Source: Lonicera japonica (Eukaryota; Streptophyta; Magnoliopsida; Dipsacales; Caprifoliaceae). Taken from it: a DNA stretch of 64,000 nucleotides. The notes below the pieces were generated by a model, which was not told the origin of the DNA, ran no database searches, and saw nothing but the letters and a program-made list of their open reading frames with translations. Both the position numbers and the translations under genes were made by a program. The DNA is taken from assembly GCA_021464415.1 (NCBI GenBank), contig CM038465.1, positions 18,445,839 through 18,509,838 on the forward strand, given 5' to 3'. Shown here piece after piece: positions 56,712 to 64,000 of the stretch. The stretch's first letter is position 1. The number at the start of each line of letters is the position of its first letter.

Positions 56712-56990
56712 GGTACAAAAAACATTGAAGGCATATTACTGCATCCCCAACGTGAACGGAAACACATAGACATCGCAATCGAAGCCTTTAGAGAGATGCA
56801 CGAACTAAGGCTATTGGAAGTTCATAATGTTTGGACTCCTCGAGTTCCTGATTATCTTCCGAGTCAGCTACGGTGGCTTATTTGGGAAGAATTTCCTTCA
56901 AAATCTCTGCCACCAAGGTTTGAAGCAGACAATCTTGTTGGACTTCAATTGTATTGCAGCAGCATAGAACGACCTTGGAGGGGGGAAAAG
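56712..56990 (+). pseudogene. TNL-B exon 3: NBS-LRR linker and first LRR
   Basis: Between 'ttggttgttag' and 'gggaaaag|gtaaag', in phase with exon 2. It encodes GTKNIEGILLHPQRERKHID, FREMHELRLLEVHNV, YLPSQLRWLIWEEFPSKSLP and LVGLQLYCSSIERPW. This is the standard third exon of TNL genes (N-I-E-G-I motif, then F-x-x-M-x-x-L-R-L-L and L-P-x-x-L-R-W-L). It has no stop of its own. No copy is seen after TNL-A, whose intron 2 is cut by a MULE. Confidence 0.9.
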
Positions 56991-57376
56991 GTAAAGTTTT
57001 CGATTACACTCGTTTAAAGATACAATAATTTCAACCTTACTAGTGGCTAAGAATTAAACTCGTTACAATTTAATTCATTGTAACAATAGGGAAAAGGTAA
57101 AGTTTTGCTATGTTGATTATATTTTGAAAAAGGACCGGTGGATTTTAAATTATGGGCAATGGATTACTTGTCAAGAAAATAACAAAAGGTAATGAAAAAA
57201 AGTTTCAACAACTTGGGCTAGTAAATTCGGCTACTGCGATCGGTAAAATGCATGAGACTCTCTGTTTATTGTTTTCACTCAACTACTTTTTAGTACAAGC
57301 TAATTAATCAAATGCATAAGACACATGATTAATTAATCAAATTCAACAGTAGCTTTTCCTTTATTGTCCCTAACAG

Positions 57377-57698
57377 ATGATGGAGAAGTTGAAGTACATC
57401 GACCTTTCTTATTCTCAAAAGCTAATCAGGACTCCAGATTTTACATGGACCCCAAATCTTGAGAGACTGATTCTTCAAGGGTGTAAAAGTTTGGTAGAGG
57501 TTCAAAGATCCGTTGGATTTCTCAAAAGGCTTGCATGCTTAGATTTATACCGCTGTAGTAATCTTAAAAGCCTTCCAAATAGTATCCACTCGGAATCTCT
57601 TGAGACTTTCGTACTGAGTGGCTGCCACAAAATTAAAAAGTTCCCTGAGATCTCTGTGATTATGGAACATTTATCAGTGCTTTTTTTGGATGAAACGT
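57377..57698 (+). pseudogene. TNL-B exon 4: LRR domain, cut by an LTR element
   Basis: It starts after 'ccctaacag' in phase 0. The repeats read MEKLKYIDLSYSQKLIRTPD, PNLERLILQGCKSLVEV, LKRLACLDLYRCSNLKSLP, LETFVLSGCHKIKKFPEI and MEHLSVLFLDET, the canonical start of a TNL leucine-rich-repeat exon. After about 107 codons the exon runs into TGTTGGATCC, the start of an LTR, and stops at TAA 57710. Dozens more repeats would be expected in a complete TNL. Confidence 0.92.
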
Positions 57699-58179
57699 TG
57701 TTGGATCCTTAATCCAACATTAGGCTTATATGTGAAATAATTATGTGTTGTGGACTGTCGAATGGTTAAGCCCACTTTAAAAGTGATCAAATAAGGTTTA
57801 AATTATTTGGGCTTAAAAGTATCTAATAGGGTGTGGGCCTTTAATGTGTAGATACTTGAGAGTAATTCTATTTTTATGATGGGCTAAAATAGAAATACAA
57901 AATAGATAGTAGGGTTTACTATCTATATATATTGTGGTTATGGTCCCCAAATCACACGTACGTATTCTGTCCCTGTTGAGCCCCCATCATCACAGAGAGC
58001 ACAGAGAAGGTATAAAGGATTCTCTAAAGAAATACGTGTTGATCTGGAAGGCCAACCACTCAGCTACAAACTCACGCTATGGATTCAGGTACGCTTCCGC
58101 ATATTAATCTTTGATTCTTGATGATACAACATGATCGATCATACGGTTTATGGTTATTTAGAACCAACAAGGACTAACA
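57699..58179 (+). mobile_element. 5' LTR of a copia-like element in the LRR exon
   Basis: Begins TGTTGGATCC and ends GACTAACA, 481 bp, with a TATA-like 'tatatatatt' near 57925. Two bases later TGGTATCAGAGGAAGG (58182) is an initiator-Met primer-binding site, so the LTR reads in the + direction. The internal region after it is AT-rich and non-coding as far as visible. No 3' LTR lies in the window. It is either a non-autonomous element or one whose 3' part is decayed or beyond 64000. Confidence 0.75.
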
Positions 58180-58181
58180 AG

Positions 58182-58197
58182 TGGTATCAGAGGAAGG
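58182..58197 (+). other. Primer-binding site of the copia-like element
   Basis: TGGTATCAGAGGAAGG, complementary over its first 11 bases to the 3' end of initiator Met tRNA, two bases after the LTR end. Confidence 0.8.
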
Positions 58198-58400
58198 TTT
58201 CATGTTGAATTATTGAGAATCGAATCTATTTTTTTTGATCCATGATTATTTCGGTGTTTTTGAATCTGATAAATTTTAGTTTTAAAATTATTAGATTTGA
58301 GAATTATTATTGATTGTCTATATGGTTTAAAATATATATATATATATATATATTTGGAGCTTCCGATTTGCCAATTTCTAGTGCAGCCGATTGGTATATA

Positions 58401-59591
58401 CAGAGCCGGCCAGAGGGGGAGGCAGCCTAGGCATTTGCCTAGGGCCCCTCTCTGGCATAGGGCACCAAAAAAAAAAAAACTTCAAGAATTTATATGTAAA
58501 CATTTATATTTAAGGGTACCAAATTGTAGAAAATAAAGGTCCAAGAGCTCTTTAAAAAATGAAAATTATATATTGAAATTCAATAGAGATCGGGAGAAAG
58601 TGAGACTCTCAGCTTTAACAAAGTGAGAGGTATTCCTCGATCAGATATCCCAACCTCGCCATTCACATCCCTATAATGCTTTTTTTGAAGCATGCGACGC
58701 TATAGTTAGTAAGTTGTGAAGTATAGGTACTTCATTTTTTTCTGGGTATCCATTTGGACACGGCTCGGGTACGGGTACGGATGGGACACGCCACGTGGCG
58801 TGTCCAATAAAAATAGTATTAAATTTTGTTGGACACGGCTAAAATGGGTGTGGGTACGAGTACGGCTGGGATGAAAAAATAAAAATTAAGGGGTCAATTT
58901 ACAATATGCGTACCCGTGTCTGTGCTTCATAGTTAGTAAATAATAGTATTTACTTTTAATTCCTTAAATTCATAGTGATTGGATCAATTTTGCTGCTTAC
59001 TTTACTCTGTGTCTCCTTTTGATTTTCTGCTTTGTTTAGCACACAGGAATTGACGTCAACTCAACTTTGCCCTCATTTTTTTTTCCTACGCCCCCATTTT
59101 TTTTTCCTACGCCACCCCAAAAAAAACTCAACTCTAATTTACTATCAAATAGCAATAGCAAACGGGGATTATAGTAGAACTAAAATTTTCACCTTGGTAT
59201 CTTTCATAAATTCAACCCAACGATGAATGGTGACCATATCTTACTTCTATTAAGTGAGAGGAAGTATTTGGTATACACCCATTTTAAATATATAATGTTA
59301 GAACTAGTGTTCGAACCTATGACCTTATAGATGAAGAACACAAGTTATCACTACTTGGTCAAACTATTTTCTTATTTTGTTTTAAAAATCTACATAACAA
59401 AATTACAGTTACTAGGTACAATATTGCACATGCATCACATTCTAGTATCCTTTTTTTCTTTTATTCAATTCAAGTTTAGTACCACCGGTGTTAAGATTAT
59501 TTTGTTGAAGGAGAAAACAATGATATGGGGCCCCAATTTTTGTCGATATTAATTTTCGCTTGGGGCCTCAACATTCCTAGAGCCGGCCCTG
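58401..59591. mobile_element. hAT-like non-autonomous element, 1191 bp
   Basis: Ends CAGAGCCGGCC and the complement of GAGCCGGCCCTG, with a perfect 8 bp target duplication GGTATATA at 58393-58400 and 59592-59599. Subterminal 'cctagggccc' and 'ggggcc' motifs are typical of this plant group. The interior lacks transposase. It carries a GC-rich palindromic block ('gacacgccacgtggcgtgtcc', 58785-58805) and a repeated 'atttttttttcctacgcc' near 59078-59113. It is nested in the element that interrupts the LRR exon. Confidence 0.88.
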
Positions 59592-60269
59592 GGTATATAT
59601 GTTGTAGTTTTATTAAGGTTAAGTAGATATATTTAGTTGCACATATATATATATATATATATAAGGTTCTGTTCATACGAGGATTTGCATGTATGGAATT
59701 TGTTTTTTATATACAAGGATGAGAACAATCGATTTATATGTGTTGTTTACGATTACATGGATGCGCATATATGTTTATTACTTGTAAAGATTGTTGGCAT
59801 TTTTTTTTTTCGATTATATATATTTTTTGTACGGTCGGCAGTTTTTATTCTTTTACTTTTCTTTTTCTTTCTGCCGAGTATGGTTTATTAATAAAGAATA
59901 TATATATACATATGTCATAAGGTTGTACCTTGTTTGTAGATTTTGACTATTTGATTTAATATATATACATATATTAAGGTCAAATTGATTCATGCTGCAG
60001 ATTATTATTATAATAATATTATTATTATATATAAATAAAGTGTACTATTGCTAAAGAAAAGGACGAAAGGTACCCTTGCATGTCACTGCCATAATACATA
60101 CATATTTAAATGTGTACTTTAGTTATATATCTATAATATAAATCAAAAAAATACTATTAATTGATTTGACTGTTATCTTTTTTAATTTAAAGGTTATAAA
60201 TCAATTTAATGGTCAGGATTGATTCAACAATCCAATAACACATAATTTAATTCATTTAGAATATTAATT
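59592..60269. other. AT-rich spacer
   Basis: Microsatellites at 59645-59663 (AT)n and TTATTA-type runs near 60005-60030. Frames such as 59637-59891 are Ile/Tyr/Phe-rich and random in character. Nothing else is seen. Confidence 0.5.
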
Positions 60270-62130
60270 TATTTAGTTATGTTCTCCTCTCTAACTTACA
60301 AAATTATTACATTTAGAATATTAATTTATTTAGTTATGTTTTGATACAATTTTAAAATTAATAAGGTAATTTACTATTTTGATACAAGAGCTAAGCATAA
60401 GGATATTTATTTAACACTCTCTTTAAATCTTCTTCTATGTAAAATTAAATATTTTGTTTTATTTTTATTTTTGACTTTTTTAACTATTTTTTTATAACTT
60501 TTATTTTTTGTGTTTTGGTTATTGGCAATTTTTTTGTTAATTATTAATTTATTTAGTTATGTTCTCCTTTCTAAGTTACAAAATTAATACATTTAAAATA
60601 TTAATTTATTTATTTATGTTTTGGAATAGAAAGTAAAACTCATAATTTAAAATTAATAAGGTAACTTACTATTTTGATACAAGAGCTAACTATAAGGATA
60701 TTTATTTAATATCCTCTTTAAATCTTCTTTTATGTAAATTTAACTATTTTATTAGTTTTATTTTTTACTTCTTTTTAACTATTTTTTTGTGTTTTGGTTA
60801 TTGGCATTTTTTTTTTTTGTAAATTAAGTAGATAAAACGTAGAACAAATCTAAGGGAACCGTAACTCAGATATATTAATTATTTTATTTCATTTTTAGAC
60901 CTTTTAAAAGTTATATTAAGTTTAATCTAATTGATTCCATAAGATAATCTAATTAATTCCATAAAGCACTCAATGAAATTTGTTTTCAACCTTAAATAAC
61001 TATTTTTTTACGAGTGATTTTATTGATATTCTCGACTTCTTACCATTAATTCCATTTTTGAGATTTCGTTAAATTGATCAATCTCAACCATTAGTTAAGT
61101 TTAACTGCAAGTTGAGATAGACTTACAAAAAAAAATATAGTGACTTAATAATTTATATTGATTATTTTTTACGGAATCCTATTTCCCTTTTCATTTCCCT
61201 GTGGTTAAGTATCAGGTATATCTGTGTACTATTTGTTTGAAGAATAATGTAAAATTAAAAACCTCAATTTTCTCCTTCTATGCGTTTACTCTTACTATAA
61301 ATGATTAAAATATGACCGATTATTCTAACTTTGAAACGATACTTTTAAGTATATTAAATCTTATTGGTTTGACATTTCAAAAATGATATTGAAAGAATAA
61401 TTAGTTATGCTCTAATTTATAGTTTTTCTTTTCTTTTTTAGGTGTCTTAAATTATTATTTTTTGACGTACATAACTAATGTACTAAATCCTATGGTAAAA
61501 AGAAAAAAAAGATTATCTTATGGAATTATTTAGATTAAACTTAGTAAAATTTTAAAAAGTTTAAAAATGAAATAAAATTATTAGTATATCTGCTTTGCTT
61601 TACGTTTTATCTATTCAATTAAAAAAAAATTGCTAATAACCAAAACACAAAAAATAAAAGTTATAAAAAAATAGTTAAAAAAATAAATAATAAAAAAAGA
61701 AAATTAAACTAATAAAATAGTTAATTTTACATAGAAGATAATTACACTAAAACTATGTTTTAGTTCATTGAACCTCTCAATTCAATGGAATTTGTTTTCA
61801 ACCTTAAATAACTATTTTTTTAAAGGTGATTTTATTGCTATGACTGGTTATTCTAACTCTGAAACAATACTTTTCTGGTTAACATTTCAATTCTTTCAAT
61901 GGCATTTTTGAAATGTTGAACCAATAAGATATAATGTACTTAATTACACTAATTCTGTATTTTTATTCATTGAACCTCTCAATTCAAATATGTACAATTC
62001 ATATCATTTGTTTTCAACCTTAAACCACTATTTTTTTAAAATGTGATTTTATTCTTATTTTTGATTTCTTCTGATTAATTCTCTTTTTGGGATTTTATTA
62101 AATTAATCTTTTTCAACCATTAAGTTTAAC
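60270..62130. repeat. Nested direct and inverted repeats
   Basis: Two direct copies of about 280 bp lie at 60270-60545 and 60545-60820 ('atttatttagttatgtt', 'gatacaagagcta', 'ggttattggca'). The second copy and its continuation to 60950 recur inverted at 61511-61740 ('aataaccaaaacac', 'acgttttatct', 'agattatctta'), a hairpin with arms of about 230 bp. A third set, 'ttttcaaccttaaa(t/c)aactattttttt', is repeated at about 60983, 61796 and 62012. 61345-61395 is inverted at 61890-61945. No coding sequence. Confidence 0.75.
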
Positions 62131-62936
62131 CACCATTAAGTAAAGAGAGTTAATGAATGATATTTTATATGACTATTGTCATACATGAAAAATCTAAAGG
62201 TTAAAATGCATATTTCTCATCTAATCCAATAGTTAAAATTACACTTCACTTATTTTTATTTAAATATATATTCTAGAGACTCCACTTTTTTTTTCTCACT
62301 TCATTACATCTCTTTACTTACACCTATCACCTATTCCCAACCCCACACTCTCCCCTTCCCCCTCCTTCCCCTTGCGTATAACTTTTAAAATTGTAAAATT
62401 TTAATTAATATAATAATATGAGTATTTCCTAAAAATGATATATTTTATCTGAAACCCTTAATTTGAGATATATATATATATAAGTGAGACTTAATTTGTG
62501 ACAAAAAAAAATAATACAAATGTAGATTGATTGGTGGTAAAATAAGTAATTAACATGTTTTCTATTGTGTGAAATATATTCAACACAAATGGTTACTAAC
62601 CTTTTGTATTTCTTAATTGATATTTTTACTAAACAAATCAATAGTTGATTTGGATCGTGCTTATATGGCACTTTATCAAATTTTAGGTGTTATCATTTCG
62701 AATTTAAGTGAATGACTTTCTTTTTCTTGGTGAATAAATACTATTCAAACTATATTTGTTATTTTAACAAATAATCTGAGATAACCAAGTTGAATACGAC
62801 TGAATATGCAACAATTGTCAATAATTTTAAACTGATCATTATGGATTTTGTTGGAAAGTGATTGACAATGTAATATCATTTTGTTATTTGCGATAAGTGA
62901 ATAAAATATATAAATCATACACAATTTTATGTTATG
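62131..62936. other. AT-rich spacer
   Basis: No gene, repeat or element end recognised. A C-rich stretch at 62330-62375 and an (AT)n run near 62468-62482 stand out. Confidence 0.45.
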
Positions 62937-63232
62937 CTCGTGCCCGAGGGCACTCAAAACTTATTTAATTTTAATTAGTTTGTGTTTTTTTTTAAACTAT
63001 TTCTTTTTAATTTTTTAACTATTTTTTTTAAAACACAATTTACTAAAACACAAATAATTTTTGAGTTTATTACAATTTTAAGTTAGAAAAAAAAAGAGTG
63101 AAAATTGAGTTTCTACTACCAATGAATTATCATGCCATAGGTACAGCAGATAAAAATAAATCATTTTCGTTGTCCATAAATATAGATTTAAATTTTTTGT
63201 TATTTCGTGCCCTCGGGCACGGGCATACCCTA
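62937..63232. mobile_element. Small element bounded by GTGCCC(N2)GGGCAC palindromes
   Basis: CGTGCCCGAGGGCAC at about 62940 and CGTGCCCTCGGGCACG at about 63206 face each other across ~265 bp. The right palindrome is followed after 8 bases by CTAG and then T, the arrangement of a Helitron 3' end (hairpin, then CTRR). The left end does not show a clean 5' TC start, so a Helitron remnant is possible but unproven. Confidence 0.45.
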
Positions 63233-63827
63233 GTATATATATATATATATTAAAGAATCGTTGGTGTTGTTGTTACCATAAATATATATATATATATATA
63301 TAAGTAAAGCTAAAGTTTTATTTATATATAAAGATTGGCCATGCGTATATTAATATAAATTAGCTTGCGTATTGGAATGGGTTTTACGTGTTATACCGGT
63401 ACGCGTAGACACATAAATTTTAAGGCCTAAGTTTTGAGTGAATGAATTAAGTTATATAGGTCAAGATATGGATATGGGTATATAATCCAATAAGCTTTGA
63501 CCTAACCAGATTAAATTCAAATATTGGTATAATTAAGTATATATATTAAAAGACAAATTAATTGAAACGACATGTCGCCAAAGTGACCTCTCTCGTGAAA
63601 ATTATTTTGTTTTAAAATATAAGTGGTTGTGTACTTGTAACTTATGTAAATTTTGACCGGCCCAAAGGAATGTTGACTTTTAACAGAATTACATGTACAC
63701 TTATGGTAATAAACACATGATAATTATTCAGTTTTTTTTGTGAACAATAAATCGGCCCAAAGGAAGATTTATTATTCGACATATCCTTATTATCAGTGTT
63801 TGATTACTATATTGCAGGTGTTGGGGT
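63233..63827. other. AT-rich spacer with (AT)n tracts, probable intron end
   Basis: (AT)n at 63234-63252 and 63283-63302. No genes. The last part, ending 'tactatattgcag', resembles the 3' end of an intron leading into the coding sequence at 63828. Confidence 0.5.
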
Positions 63828-64000
63828 GGAAATCACTATAAGAACTTGTACTAACCGTGAATACCGTCTCCCTGTAATTCCTGACATTATAGGGAAAACA
63901 AAAATATTAGCATGGAGCATGTGTGTCTGGTCAACAAGTCTTTTGTCGACTTGCACGATTTATGTGACCTGAACGATTGGTGTGAAATTGAGGTTTTGAT
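63828..64000 (+). pseudogene. Probable C-terminal (C-JID-type) exon of TNL-B, runs off the window
   Basis: After an acceptor-like 'attgcag', one frame reads GVGVEITIRTCTNREYRLPV. From about 63915 a neighbouring frame reads SMEHVCLVNKSFVDLHDLCD and NDWCEIEVL to the window end. The pattern, beta-strand-like V-x-V-x-I followed by x-x-H-V-x-L and a final W-x-x-I-E-V, is that of the post-LRR C-JID domain of TNL receptors, which helps recognise pathogen effectors. A frameshift would be needed between the two parts. Strand and position fit TNL-B, about 6 kb after its interrupted LRR exon. It could instead belong to a neighbouring TNL. Confidence 0.5.

Overview
The window is nuclear DNA of a eudicot plant. 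TIR-NBS-LRR (TNL) disease-resistance genes are present, which monocots lack, together with plant-type Ty3/gypsy and Ty1/copia elements, MULEs, hAT-like elements and MITEs in very AT-rich spacer DNA. I found no intact host gene, no tRNA or rRNA gene and no CRISPR array. The region is a decaying TNL cluster on the + strand, swollen by nested transposon insertions.

Layout: 1-3.7 kb holds a direct repeat of about 650 bp with a 3 x 237 bp minisatellite between its copies. From 3.7 kb an 'upstream unit', the promoter and 5' flank of a TNL gene, recurs in whole or part around 3.7 kb (E), 4.1-29.8 kb (A, split by insertions), 38.3 kb (C), 40.7 kb (D) and 48.8-51.4 kb (B). Copy A leads to TNL-A (TIR exon 29.85 kb, NBS exon 34.2 kb, no LRR seen). 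Copy B leads to TNL-B (TIR 51.4 kb, NBS 55.5 kb, linker exon 56.7 kb, LRR 57.4 kb, probable C-terminal domain at 63.8 kb). Both genes are broken, by different lesions.

Aligning A with B gives clean empty sites for five insertions into A: a 153 bp MITE (4781), a solo gypsy LTR (5415-7104), a 13.6 kb Tat-lineage Ty3/gypsy element (7251-20827), a 931 bp non-autonomous MULE (21854-22784) and a 6.9 kb CRM-clade chromovirus on the - strand (22862-29775). They stretch about 2.5 kb of promoter and 5' UTR to about 25 kb. A sixth insertion, a 1.5 kb copia-type solo LTR, lies inside the reverse transcriptase of the Tat element.

The Tat element carries gag, protease, RT, two RNase H domains and integrase on the + strand. 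In its long 3' region it carries an antisense gene with a domain resembling the 'putative gypsy type transposon' family and a coiled-coil tail. The CRM gag-pol is one continuous reading frame broken only by stop codons that single C-to-T or G-to-A changes explain. The same kind of change accounts for most Tat stops and at least one TNL-A stop. This looks like decay by deamination of methylated cytosine in a silenced region.

Other content: a Pack-MULE-like element with host coding fragments in the first intron of TNL-A; a MURA transposase fragment beyond its NBS exon; a degraded copia element on the - strand (42.55-47.8 kb); an LTR element cutting the LRR exon of TNL-B; an hAT-like insertion inside that; and a nested inverted-repeat region at 60.3-62.1 kb. 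All alignments, identities and repeat periods were read by eye.
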